Positions 1 to 7,639 of a stretch of DNA of 31,210 bases are shown here, in pieces (position 1 is the first letter of the stretch; the number at the start of each line of letters is the position of its first letter). The notes under the pieces are model-generated. The model did not search any database. It was not told the origin of the DNA and was given only the letters and a program-made list of their open reading frames with translations. The DNA is from an uncultured Clostridia bacterium. GTDB lineage: Bacteria > Bacillota > Clostridia > Christensenellales > Aristaeellaceae. The stretch lies in contig CAKTWP010000023.1 in the NCBI GenBank assembly GCA_934630705.1, positions 1 to 31,210 on the forward strand, written 5' to 3'. The translations under genes and the position numbers were made by a program.

Positions 1-19
1 GGGTAAAACCATTATTTGC

Positions 20-218
20 GGCCAAAGATTGGTTTTCCCCCGCCCCCCTTTCCAAGAAAGCCGTATGGGATAAATGCAAGCTTCCCTTTATCGGCTGCAT
101 TCCCCAAATCTGAAAAGGTTCTTATTATTTTTCTCTGGGCTGCATTGCCAGTAAGGTAAGAACCCCATTTATCCCTATGGCTTTCTTGGGAGGGCGCGGG
201 AGGGGGTTCTTTGGCCAC
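20..218. repeat. Imperfect inverted repeat, arms about 55 bp
   Basis: The arm at 20-76 and the reverse complement of 166-218 share GGCCAAAGA, a C-rich block, CCAAGAAAGCC and GGGATAAATG, with a few mismatches and small gaps. The roughly 90 bases between them hold no gene I can support. The repeat lies downstream of the minus-strand propeller gene and could fold as a long hairpin in RNA. It could also be a remnant of a small non-autonomous element. No transposase fragment or target-site duplication is visible. Confidence 0.5.
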
Positions 219-235
219 AAAGAACCTCCTCCCGC
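196..235 (+). other. Strong hairpin, 17-bp stem
   Basis: Bases 196-212 pair with 219-235 around a six-base loop (GGCCAC). The single non-Watson-Crick position is G-U when read as plus-strand RNA and A-C when read as minus-strand RNA. There is no following T-run on either strand, so it is not a canonical intrinsic terminator, although it sits 25 bases past the stop of the minus-strand gene. It overlaps the right arm of the larger inverted repeat. Confidence 0.5.
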
Positions 236-260
236 AAATACATTCTTCCTTTATTCGTCC

Positions 261-3077
261 TTATTGAATCTGAATGCCGTACATGAAGGCGTTGTCCTTG
301 CTGCAGGTGCCGATCACCAGAATGTCCTTGTAGACCGCGGGGGAGCCCTGAATTTTGCCGCCCAGGTTCAGGGTGTTGCGCAGGGAGCCGGTCTGGCCAT
401 CCAGCAGATAGAGGTTGCCGCCCTCGTCGCCCTGAATAATCCAGGCCTTGCCCGCCTCGTTGTATACCGCCACGGGGGAGGAAATGGCGTTACTGTCCAT
501 ATCGAACGTCCATACAACAGCCCCGGAATCCTTTTTCAGGGCGATCACCCGGCTGCCGCCGCCTTCGAGCATGTTCACGGTGAACACCACCAGATCGTCA
601 ATGCCCTTTTCGCCAATCACCGGGCTGGCCTTGCAGCCGGACAGCTGATCGTTGCTCTTCTGGCATTTGATATTGTATTCCCAGATGGTTTCGCCGGTGA
701 GCGCATTCAGCCGGCGGATGGACACATCCTTCTTCGTGCCCAGACGGGAATAAGCCGTATTGCCGGTATAGAGGCTCACGCCGGTATCCCCGTCCATATC
801 CAGCGCAATGGAAGCATCGGTATTGTCGCCCATATCCGCCGCCCAGACGGTGGTCATGGTGTCCGAATCCACGCACTGGAGCAGGCCGTAGGTGTCGGCC
901 ATGTAGATATATTTGTCATACATGGCCACGCTGCTTTCCTTGCTCACCAGCGCGTCCTTTTCCCCCGCGCCCTTGGTGCGCAGATAGGTGGTGGACTGCT
1001 TGAGCTCCAAAGCGCCCTGGGCATCCGGGTTTTCGGCGTTGGGATAGGTGAACTTGCTGCCCAGATCCACCGTGTACAGCAGGCCGTTTTCCCCGGCCGC
1101 CACCAGCGCATCGTTTTCATAGAGGAACAGCGCCGTGCCGTCAAAAGCGCCATTGGTGGTGTACTGCTTCTGATTGTCGGATTTGCGGCCATTGATCAGG
1201 AAGGCTTTCTTGCCGCTGACCAGATTATACACATGCAGGCCGATGGAGCCGGTTTTGCCGTTGGCCAGCTTGGAAATGCCCTGGCCCACGGCAATGAGGG
1301 GCCGGCCATAGGTGTCCACGGAGACAGAGCCCTTCAGGGGATAGCCCACGGAAATGGGATCCCGGGTGGCGGTACCGTCGGTGAGATCAAGGAAATAAAT
1401 CTTGCCGTCCTGCGCCCCGAAAATCACCTCGCGCAGCGCCTTGGTATTCTTCTTTTCCTCATAGAGGTTCATCATCTGGCGCACTTCGCTGGTCCATTTC
1501 ACGATGGCGGGCTGGCCCGTCCAGCCCACGCCGTACAGCGTGCCGTTATCGGCGGTGCGCAAGGAGCCCAGCTCCGCCTGCCACAGCACGCTGAGCCGCT
1601 CCGCCGTCACTTCCACCGTGCCAAAGGCGGCATTGCGGCGGAAATTGTCCCCCCGGAAGGTGAATACGCCGCCGTCATAATAGGAATACCGATCCGGGTT
1701 GGGGGCCACATAGCCCTCCTCCCGGGCATAATTCTTCTGCGCCTTCCCGCCGATATATACCGTGTCCGTCACCTTCATGGCGTCGGCATCCTGACCGGCC
1801 GCGGCCTGCGCGCTGAGCCGGGGCATGGGCGTGGCCGTGGGCGCCTGCGTCGGTTCTTCGGTGGGCGCTTCCGTGGGTTCCTCGGTAGGTTCCTCCGTGG
1901 GGATGACAGCGGGTTCTTCCGTCCCATCCGCAACGGGAACCCCCGCCGCAGCGGCCAGCGCTTCCGCCTGGCCTTCTTTCTTATTGCCTGCAAACGCATC
2001 GCCGTCATCGGCGAAACCGTCGTCCGCATTCGTTTCATCGTCCGCAAAGCCGTCATCCGCGCCATTGTTTCCATCGCCAAAGGCTGCCGGATCGGCAGCG
2101 TCCCCCGCATCCCGGGTGGGGGTCTGCGTGCCGGAGGCAGTCCAGACGTTCAGCGCAATCTGGTTATCGCCGCTTTGGGCTGCCGGGGCCTGCGTGGCCG
2201 GGGCCAGCGTGGGATCGGCCGGGGCCAGCGTGGGCGCGGGAGTTTCCGTGGGCATGGGAGGGGGAACAGGGGTTGGCTCGGCCACGGAGAGCATCACCCA
2301 ATGGGACGAGCGCTGCCAGGTCTGTCCATCGGTATAGGCGGCAAACACCTCCCCCTCAAAAGGCTGGGAGAAGGTGACCGTGATGCCGAACAGCTGCGTA
2401 TCCGGATCTTCATCGCTGAGCCGGCTGATGGTGCAGGGCACTTCATTGCCTTCAATATCCTCCAGCCGCACGCCCTTGACCGACCGGGACGCGGCGGCCT
2501 GCAGGAAAATCCGATCACCGGTAGTGCCGCTGTTGGTGACGATCTGGAAAGAGGTGATCTCCGGCGTGGTGGGCGAAATCTTGTCCTTCACGGACTGCAC
2601 CGCGCCGCGCAAGCTCTGCTGCGCGCCCTTGAGCGGCCCCAGATCGGGCAGAAAATACAGCGCGGCGCACAATCCCAGCACGATCACCAGCATCACAATC
2701 AATGCCCGCACCCACAGCTTGCCTCGGGGCTCCTGATCATAATCATCTTCATCCTCCAGCGCAGGGCTGCGGCGGGCATAGGTATCCTCATAGCCGTCGT
2801 CTTCCAGACCGGGACGGCGGCGGGCATAAACCTGCTGATCTGCCTCCGGCGCGGCGGGCGGCTCCTGGCGCACCCACTGGGGCGCATCCTCCCGTGGCTG
2901 CGCATCCCGTTCGCTGCGGCGGCGACGGGCCGGCGCAGGCGTTTCGGCGCTCTGGGCGTAGGTGGGCTTCACGGCCTGCCGGGCCACCCGATCCTGCTGC
3001 CGGGCCGGCGCAGTCTCCGGGCGAGCTGCGGAATCAGGCTGATAATCATTCGCTTTTTGCTGATAATCATTATTCAA
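261..3077 (-). CDS. Membrane-anchored PQQ-like beta-propeller protein
   Basis: A protein of 938 residues from the TTG start. About 120 residues rich in Arg, Pro, Gln and Asp come first and contain no membrane segment. One hydrophobic helix follows (core ALIVMLVIVLGLCAALYFL), so the N-terminus is predicted cytoplasmic and the rest extracellular. After the helix come an Ig-like stretch, a long Pro/Thr/Ala and acidic linker with repeats such as TEEPTEEPTEAPTEEPTQAP and ADDGFADD, and a C-terminal region of about 500 residues with PQQ-like repeat signatures (GKIYFLDLTDG, GNLYLLDGQTG). The TTG is preferred because AGGAGG lies 9 bases upstream, while the in-frame ATG at 3101 has no ribosome binding site. 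It is monocistronic with its own promoter. The propeller is probably a non-enzymatic scaffold or sensor; no PQQ-enzyme catalytic motif was recognised and the function is unknown. Confidence 0.85.
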   Translation of the reverse strand: MNNDYQQKANDYQPDSAARPETAPARQQDRVARQAVKPTYAQSAETPAPARRRRSERDAQPREDAPQWVRQEPPAAPEADQQVYARRRPGLEDDGYEDTYARRSPALEDEDDYDQEPRGKLWVRALIVMLVIVLGLCAALYFLPDLGPLKGAQQSLRGAVQSVKDKISPTTPEITSFQIVTNSGTTGDRIFLQAAASRSVKGVRLEDIEGNEVPCTISRLSDEDPDTQLFGITVTFSQPFEGEVFAAYTDGQTWQRSSHWVMLSVAEPTPVPPPMPTETPAPTLAPADPTLAPATQAPAAQSGDNQIALNVWTASGTQTPTRDAGDAADPAAFGDGNNGADDGFADDETNADDGFADDGDAFAGNKKEGQAEALAAAAGVPVADGTEEPAVIPTEEPTEEPTEAPTEEPTQAPTATPMPRLSAQAAAGQDADAMKVTDTVYIGGKAQKNYAREEGYVAPNPDRYSYYDGGVFTFRGDNFRRNAAFGTVEVTAERLSVLWQAELGSLRTADNGTLYGVGWTGQPAIVKWTSEVRQMMNLYEEKKNTKALREVIFGAQDGKIYFLDLTDGTATRDPISVGYPLKGSVSVDTYGRPLIAVGQGISKLANGKTGSIGLHVYNLVSGKKAFLINGRKSDNQKQYTTNGAFDGTALFLYENDALVAAGENGLLYTVDLGSKFTYPNAENPDAQGALELKQSTTYLRTKGAGEKDALVSKESSVAMYDKYIYMADTYGLLQCVDSDTMTTVWAADMGDNTDASIALDMDGDTGVSLYTGNTAYSRLGTKKDVSIRRLNALTGETIWEYNIKCQKSNDQLSGCKASPVIGEKGIDDLVVFTVNMLEGGGSRVIALKKDSGAVVWTFDMDSNAISSPVAVYNEAGKAWIIQGDEGGNLYLLDGQTGSLRNTLNLGGKIQGSPAVYKDILVIGTCSKDNAFMYGIQIQ

Positions 3078-3086
3078 AGGAAATTC

Positions 3087-3092
3087 CCTCCT
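3087..3092 (-). promoter_or_regulatory. Ribosome binding site that decides a TTG start
   Basis: On the minus strand AGGAGG stands 9 bases before TTG at 3077. An ATG-initiated reading from 3101 would place this Shine-Dalgarno sequence inside the coding region as the Arg-Arg codons of MKRRREFP. Nothing resembling a ribosome binding site precedes that ATG. Confidence 0.75.
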
Positions 3093-3133
3093 TCGTTTCA
3101 TTCAAAAGAAAATGGGGCCAATTATCCGTTTAC

Positions 3134-3162
3134 AGTATATCAGAAATTGCTGCATTTCACAA
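3134..3162 (-). promoter_or_regulatory. Sigma-A promoter of the propeller gene
   Basis: On the minus strand the -35 is TTGTGA (3162-3157), the spacer is 17 bases and the -10 is TATACT (3139-3134). It lies about 57 bases before the TTG start and diverges from the promoter at 3257-3285. Confidence 0.7.
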
Positions 3163-3256
3163 GAAAAAAAGCAGTTTGTTACATTTTGATATGCCCCGGC
3201 AGAGACTCTCCCTCCCTTTTTCCGAGAAAAAGCATGGCAAAAAAAACATTTCATTA

Positions 3257-3285
3257 TTGCCAATCAGACAAAAAAAAGGTACAAT
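3257..3285 (+). promoter_or_regulatory. Sigma-A promoter of the isomerase/oxidoreductase unit
   Basis: The -35 is TTGCCA (3257-3262), the spacer is 17 bases and the -10 is TACAAT (3280-3285). The predicted leader is about 30 bases and contains AAAGGAG just before the ATG at 3322. Confidence 0.72.
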
Positions 3286-3321
3286 AGGCTTGGATAAAAA
3301 TCCTGAAAGGAGATATCGACA

Positions 3322-4083
3322 ATGCAAATTGGTGCTCAGCTGTATACCCTGCGTGATTTTTGCCAAAACGAACTGGATTTTGGCCGGACCATGGAAAAGG
3401 TGGCCCAGATCGGCTACAAGAACGTGCAGCTCTCCGCGCTGGGTCCCATTGACCCCAAGCGGATCAAGGCCATCTGCGACGCCAACGGCCTCAAGATCGT
3501 GCTCACCCACAACAATGAGCAGAAATTCCTCACCGGCATTGACGCGCTGATCGAGGAGCACCAGATCTACGGATGCAAGTACGTGGGTCTGGGTGGCATG
3601 CCCCCCCGGTATCGCAACGAGGATTTCATGGCCTACTTTGGCGAGGATTTCGGCAAGGCCGCCCAGAAGCTCAAGGACAACGGCATGGTCTTCATGTATC
3701 ACAACCACGCCTTTGAATTCACGAAGATGAAGGATGGCCGGCCCCTGATGGATCATCTGTTTGACATGATCCCCGCCGACATGATGGGTGTGACCGCCGA
3801 TACCTACTGGCTCCAGTACGCGGGCGTGGATGTGCGCGCCTGGATGAAGCAGCATGCGGACCGGCTCTATTGCATCCATCTCAAGGATCTGATTCCCGTG
3901 GACTTTGAAGTGCATATGGCTGCCGTTGGCGAAGGCAATATCAACTTCGCCGGCATTCTGGACGAAGTGAGCAAAAACGGCGTGACCGAATATGCGCTGG
4001 TGGAGCAGGACCGGTGCTACGAAAAGTCTCCCTTCGCCTGCATGAAGAGCAGCTTCGATCATCTCACCAAGCTGGGCTATTAA
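3322..4083 (+). CDS. Sugar phosphate isomerase/epimerase family TIM barrel
   Basis: A protein of 253 residues with the xylose-isomerase-like TIM-barrel pattern. It begins with a first strand MQIGAQLYTLRD and has candidate divalent-metal ligands at Glu132 (in HNHAFEF), Asp160 (ADTYW), His186 (IHLKD) and Glu228 (VEQD). There is no signal peptide, so it is cytoplasmic. The start has a good AAGGAG site. The family includes inosose isomerase IolI, hexulose isomerases and keto-glycoside lyases, and sequence alone does not separate these. It is the first gene of a unit with two Gfo/Idh/MocA oxidoreductases, just upstream of an iol operon. An inosose or 3-keto-sugar isomerase role is therefore plausible but inferred. 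Confidence 0.85.
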   Translation: MQIGAQLYTLRDFCQNELDFGRTMEKVAQIGYKNVQLSALGPIDPKRIKAICDANGLKIVLTHNNEQKFLTGIDALIEEHQIYGCKYVGLGGMPPRYRNEDFMAYFGEDFGKAAQKLKDNGMVFMYHNHAFEFTKMKDGRPLMDHLFDMIPADMMGVTADTYWLQYAGVDVRAWMKQHADRLYCIHLKDLIPVDFEVHMAAVGEGNINFAGILDEVSKNGVTEYALVEQDRCYEKSPFACMKSSFDHLTKLGY

Positions 4084-4094
4084 TCCGCCCTGCC

Positions 4095-4126
4095 GCCGGG
4101 CCGGGCTTCGCGCAATCCGGCCCGGC
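4095..4126 (+). other. Intercistronic GC-rich hairpin
   Basis: A perfect 10-bp stem (4095-4104 with 4117-4126) around a 12-base loop lies between the isomerase stop and the next ribosome binding site. It lacks an immediate T-run. It may stabilise or partly terminate the upstream message, giving different amounts of the first and later products. Confidence 0.5.
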
Positions 4127-4164
4127 CCGTCCTTACATTATTATTTCTATGGAGGAACATCGCT

Positions 4165-5319
4165 ATGGAAAAGGTTCGTTTGGGCATTATCGGTTATGGC
4201 AACATGGGTTCCGGCCATACCCGCAACATTCTGGAAGGCAAGTGCCCCGAAATTGAAATCACCGCCATTGCCGATCGGAAGGCCGACCGCCGGGAAGCCG
4301 CCAAGGCTGCCGTGCCCACCGCCGCGATTTTCACCGAGGGCGAAGATCTGATTGCTTCCGGCCTGGTGGACGCCGTGCATATCTGCACCCCCCATTATCA
4401 GCATCCTCCGCTGGCCATCAGCGCTTTCAATCACGGGCTGCACGTAATGTGCGAAAAGCCTGCCGGCGTTTACACCCTGCAGGTGCGGGATATGATCGCC
4501 GCCGCGGACGCGCATCCCGAGCTCACGTTTGCCATGATGTTTAACCAGCGCACCAACTGCGTGTACCGCAAGGTGAAGGAAATGCTGGTCAACGGCGAGC
4601 TGGGCGAAATGAAGCGGGTTTCCTGGCTGATTACCGACTGGTATCGCACCCAGGAATACTATAACTCCGGTGCCTGGCGGGCCACCTGGGCGGGCGAAGG
4701 CGGCGGCGTGCTGCTGAACCAGTGCCCCCATCAGCTGGACCTGCTCCAGTGGCTCTGCGGCGAGCCCAGCCTGGTTCGCGCGTTCTGCCATGAAGGCAAA
4801 TGGCATGATATCGAAGTGGAAGACGATGTGACCGCCTATCTGGAATTCCCCAACGGCGCTACCGGCGTGTTCGTCACCACTACCGGCGACGCCCCCGGCA
4901 CCAACCGGCTGGAAATCACCGGTACCAAGGGCAAAGTGGTTGTGGAAAACAACAAGGTCACCTTCTTCAAGCTGGCCGTGAACGAGCGCGAATGGTGCAA
5001 GACCTGCCCCGAAGGCTTCAAGAAGCCCGACTGCGAAGTGGTGGAAGTGGAAACCGACGGCCGCAACGCGCAGCATCCCGAAGTGCTCAACAAGTTCGCC
5101 GCCCATATCCTCCGGGGCGAGCCCCTGGTGGCCGACGGCCGGGAAGGCATCAACGGCCTGATGATCTCCAACGCCATGCATCTGTCCTCCTGGCTGGATC
5201 ATGAGGTGACGCTGCCCATCGACGAAAAGAAGTTCTATGAACTGCTCATGGAGCGCTGCAAGCATTCCCGCCATAAGGAAGAAAGCGGCAAGACCTTTGC
5301 CACCGAAGGGAGCTATTAA
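4165..5319 (+). CDS. Gfo/Idh/MocA family NAD(P)-dependent oxidoreductase (first copy)
   Basis: A protein of 384 residues. It has an N-terminal Rossmann fold with GIIGYGNMGSGH at residues 8-18, the family CEKPAG motif at 96-101, and a C-terminal alpha/beta domain. Where many family members have Asp-x3-His, it reads NQCPHQLD, with Asn185 and His189. The family oxidises or reduces a hydroxyl of sugars, inositols or nucleotide sugars using NAD(P). A good GGAGG site precedes the ATG. It ends 4 bases before the next, related gene, so the two are translationally close. The exact substrate cannot be read from the sequence. Inositol isomers or glycoside 3-oxidation are the leading possibilities given the neighbours. 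Confidence 0.87.
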   Translation: MEKVRLGIIGYGNMGSGHTRNILEGKCPEIEITAIADRKADRREAAKAAVPTAAIFTEGEDLIASGLVDAVHICTPHYQHPPLAISAFNHGLHVMCEKPAGVYTLQVRDMIAAADAHPELTFAMMFNQRTNCVYRKVKEMLVNGELGEMKRVSWLITDWYRTQEYYNSGAWRATWAGEGGGVLLNQCPHQLDLLQWLCGEPSLVRAFCHEGKWHDIEVEDDVTAYLEFPNGATGVFVTTTGDAPGTNRLEITGTKGKVVVENNKVTFFKLAVNEREWCKTCPEGFKKPDCEVVEVETDGRNAQHPEVLNKFAAHILRGEPLVADGREGINGLMISNAMHLSSWLDHEVTLPIDEKKFYELLMERCKHSRHKEESGKTFATEGSY

Positions 5320-5323
5320 CGCC

Positions 5324-6313
5324 ATGTATCAGGTTGGCATCGTTGGCTGCGGCGGCATTTCCCGGGTGCATTCCGCCGTGCTGGATCAATTGCCGGAAAC
5401 CCATCTGGCGGCCTGCGCGGACATTCGTCCGGAGCGGGCCCAGGCCATGGCCGAGAAATACGGCTGCCATGCTTATTCCTCTCTGGAGGATATGCTGGCC
5501 CATGAAAAGCTGGACGCGGTGCACCTTTGCACGCCCCATTACCTCCATACCCCCATGGCCGCGCTGCTGGCCGAAAAGGGCATTGCGGTATTTTCCGAAA
5601 AGCCCCCGGTGATCAGCCGGGAGCAGTGGGCCACGCTGGAAGAAGCGGCGAAAAAGGTGCCGCTGGGCATCTGCTTCCAGAACCGGTATAATCCCAACGT
5701 GCGCGAGGCCAAGCGCATAATCGAAGCAGGGGAATTTGGCGCGGTGGTAGGCGCTCGGGCGTTTGTCACCTGGAAGCGTGAAGCCCCCTACTACACCGAA
5801 AGCGGCTGGCGCGGCACCTGGGCAACCGAGGGCGGCGGTGCGCTGATCAACCAGTCCATCCACACCCTGGATCTGCTGGTGCAGCTGATGGGCGCGCCGT
5901 CTCTGGTAGAAGCTCATATGTCCAACCACCATCTCAAGGGCGTGATCGAGGTGGAGGATGCGCTGGAAGCGTATCTGCTGCTGGGCGGCAAGCCCGCGCT
6001 GTTCTATGCCTCCACCGCTTACACCCAGGATGCGCCCATCATGGTGGAAATCCAGCTGGAGCAGGCCACGCTGCGTATCGAGGAAACCTGGCTGGACATC
6101 CGCAAGGACGGCCAGACCGAGCGCAGAGACTTCGCCGTGCCCCAGGCTCTGGGCAAGGGCTATTGGGGAACCGGCCATCTTACCTGCATTCGGGATTTCT
6201 ATCATTCCCTGGCCACCGGCGAGCATTTCCAGAATGATCTGGAATCCGTCCGGAATACTGCCGAGGCAATGCTGCAAATCTATGAGCAGGGGAAAAAGGA
6301 TCTTATCAAATAA
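5324..6313 (+). CDS. Gfo/Idh/MocA family NAD(P)-dependent oxidoreductase (second copy)
   Basis: A protein of 329 residues from the ATG at 5324, with GIVGCGGISRVHS at the N-terminus, an SEKPP motif and the family C-terminal domain. It shares a striking block with the preceding gene: YY..SGWRGTWA.EGGG.L.NQ..H.LDLL. The Asn-Gln-x-x-His site again replaces the usual Asp-x3-His. The two genes therefore look like diverged tandem paralogues that act on related substrates or in successive steps. The start was chosen because the upstream gene stops at 5319 and GGGAG lies within that gene's last codons. A longer reading upstream would overlap the first copy by about 80 bases. A terminator follows 24 bases after the stop. 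Confidence 0.86.
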   Translation: MYQVGIVGCGGISRVHSAVLDQLPETHLAACADIRPERAQAMAEKYGCHAYSSLEDMLAHEKLDAVHLCTPHYLHTPMAALLAEKGIAVFSEKPPVISREQWATLEEAAKKVPLGICFQNRYNPNVREAKRIIEAGEFGAVVGARAFVTWKREAPYYTESGWRGTWATEGGGALINQSIHTLDLLVQLMGAPSLVEAHMSNHHLKGVIEVEDALEAYLLLGGKPALFYASTAYTQDAPIMVEIQLEQATLRIEETWLDIRKDGQTERRDFAVPQALGKGYWGTGHLTCIRDFYHSLATGEHFQNDLESVRNTAEAMLQIYEQGKKDLIK

Positions 6314-6336
6314 CCCATTGACTTCATCCATCGGCT

Positions 6337-6378
6337 CCATGCAGGCGAAATTTCGTTTTCGCCTGCATGGATTTTTTG
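6337..6378 (+). terminator. Intrinsic terminator of the isomerase/oxidoreductase unit
   Basis: A perfect 14-bp stem, CCATGCAGGCGAAA (6337-6350) with its complement at 6357-6370, has a 6-base loop and is followed by ATTTTTT. The CCATGCAGG/CCTGCATGG arms recur in the hairpin at 15101-15132. Confidence 0.88.
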
Positions 6379-6405
6379 AAGTAAGGGAAAATCTTCCTTG
6401 ATTTT

Positions 6406-6457
6406 TTGTTATTTTGAAAATAAAAAAGGTATAAAAGTCTCTTTTTTATATAAAAAA
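6406..6457 (+). promoter_or_regulatory. Candidate promoter with AT palindrome
   Basis: The candidate has TTGTTA (6406-6411), an 18-base spacer and TATAAA (6430-6435). It is followed by the 16-bp palindrome TTTTTTATATAAAAAA at 6442-6457, over the expected transcription start. The palindrome could be a repressor site, but low-complexity AT sequence makes this tentative. Confidence 0.35.
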
Positions 6458-6500
6458 AAGGACAAATCCAAAATATTATCATAAAATACTCAAAAACCTA

Positions 6501-6528
6501 TTTACAATTTCGAATTTTAGGGTAAAAT
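6501..6528 (+). promoter_or_regulatory. Candidate iol operon promoter
   Basis: The candidate has TTTACA (6501-6506), a 16-base spacer and TAAAAT (6523-6528) in the AT-rich stretch upstream of the iol genes. It is an alternative or additional start to the candidate at 6406. Confidence 0.4.
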
Positions 6529-6773
6529 ATAGAGTAAAAGAAGACTTGGAAGGGATGCTTCTTCGCAGGGGGCAAAAGTCGCGTTCTTTGGATGGGCTTT
6601 TATCCATTGCTCCCGGCTTATGGCTTTTCGTTTTGATTTCCGAACGGCGTGTTCTCCGTGCGGCGTCCGGGGCGGGGGCGGTGATCCGCCCTGCCCATCG
6701 ATTCCGGTTTTCTCCGGCCATGTCCGCATCAGCGCGCTGGCCGGCCACTATATCATGATAAAGGAGGGCTCAT
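6529..6773 (+). other. Non-coding leader of the iol operon
   Basis: About 240 bases lie between the candidate promoter and the iolJ start. I see no supported gene here. It holds a short GGGCGG-TGAT-CCGCCC hairpin near 6675-6695 and the palindrome TATCATGATA directly before the AAGGAGG site at 6761-6767. No known riboswitch class was recognised. Confidence 0.4.
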
Positions 6774-7592
6774 ATGCCGCTTGCCAATATGCGCGATGTG
6801 ATGCGCACGCAAAAAGCTCAGGGAAAGGCCTTGGGGGCTTTCAGCGTATCCAGCCTGGAAATGATCGAGGGCGTGCTCCGCGCTGCAGAAACGCTGGGAG
6901 AGCCGGTGCTTTTGCAGGTGGCCCAGTGCCGCCTGAACGTCACGCCCCTGGCCCTCATCGGCCCGTGCATGCTCGCCGCCGCCCGGAACGCCCGGGTGCC
7001 CGTGTGCGTGCATCTGGATCACGGGCTCACCCTTGATTGCGTCAAGGAAGCCTTGGCGCTGGGATTCACCTCCGTGATGATCGACGGCAGCACCCTGCAA
7101 GACAAAGAAAATATCGCCCTTACCCGGCAGGTGATGGCGATGGCCCGACCCTATGGCGCGGCGGTGGAGGCGGAAATCGGCGTGGTGGGCCGCACGGAAA
7201 GCGGCGGAGACCAGCAGGCCCTGTGCGCCGATCCGACCCAGGCCCGGCAGTTCCTGGCGGAAACCCAGGTGGACGCCCTGGCCGTGGCCATTGGCAACGC
7301 CCATGGGGTGTATGCCGGCACGCCGAAGCTGCGTTTTGATGTGCTGGAGCAGCTTCAGCCGGTGGATACGCCCCTGGTGCTCCATGGGGGCACGGGCATC
7401 AGCGACGGGGATTTCCGCCGCTGCATCCGCCTGGGCATGACCAAGATCAATATTGCCACCGCCACCTTCCAGGCCGTCACCCTGGCGGCTCAGGGCGCGC
7501 CGGATTTCTTTGAAATGGCCAAGCGCATGCAGGATGCGGCCTATGCCGTGACAATGCATCATCTTCGGGTTTTCAGCGGCGAGGAAGCGTAA
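6774..7592 (+). CDS. iolJ: Class II aldolase, probable 6-phospho-5-dehydro-2-deoxy-D-gluconate aldolase IolJ
   Basis: A protein of 272 residues of the class II fructose-bisphosphate aldolase family. Visible sites are the zinc-binding HLDHG, the EAEIG segment, GNAHGVY and LHGGTGISD, which supply zinc and phosphate contacts. As IolJ it splits DKGP into dihydroxyacetone phosphate and malonate semialdehyde in the cytoplasm. The assignment over plain fructose-bisphosphate or tagatose-bisphosphate aldolase rests on its place as first gene of an iol cluster. Its product feeds IolA, encoded two genes on. The ATG has AAGGAGG six bases upstream. The length is close to the usual 280-290 residues. Confidence 0.85.
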   Translation: MPLANMRDVMRTQKAQGKALGAFSVSSLEMIEGVLRAAETLGEPVLLQVAQCRLNVTPLALIGPCMLAAARNARVPVCVHLDHGLTLDCVKEALALGFTSVMIDGSTLQDKENIALTRQVMAMARPYGAAVEAEIGVVGRTESGGDQQALCADPTQARQFLAETQVDALAVAIGNAHGVYAGTPKLRFDVLEQLQPVDTPLVLHGGTGISDGDFRRCIRLGMTKINIATATFQAVTLAAQGAPDFFEMAKRMQDAAYAVTMHHLRVFSGEEA

Positions 7593-7639
7593 TTTCCCCG
7601 GCGCTTGCAGAAAGAACATATGCAAAGGAGGTTTTTCTC

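Noticed and set aside
12..218. Small minus-strand frame at the left edge
   Set aside because: It lies wholly within the inverted repeat, is low in complexity and has no supported start.
177..3287. Plus-strand open frame of about 1036 residues opposite the propeller gene
   Set aside because: It is antisense to a gene with clear domains, promoter and ribosome binding site. The His-, Gly- and Ala-rich product resembles reverse reading of GC-rich codons and has no ribosome binding site.
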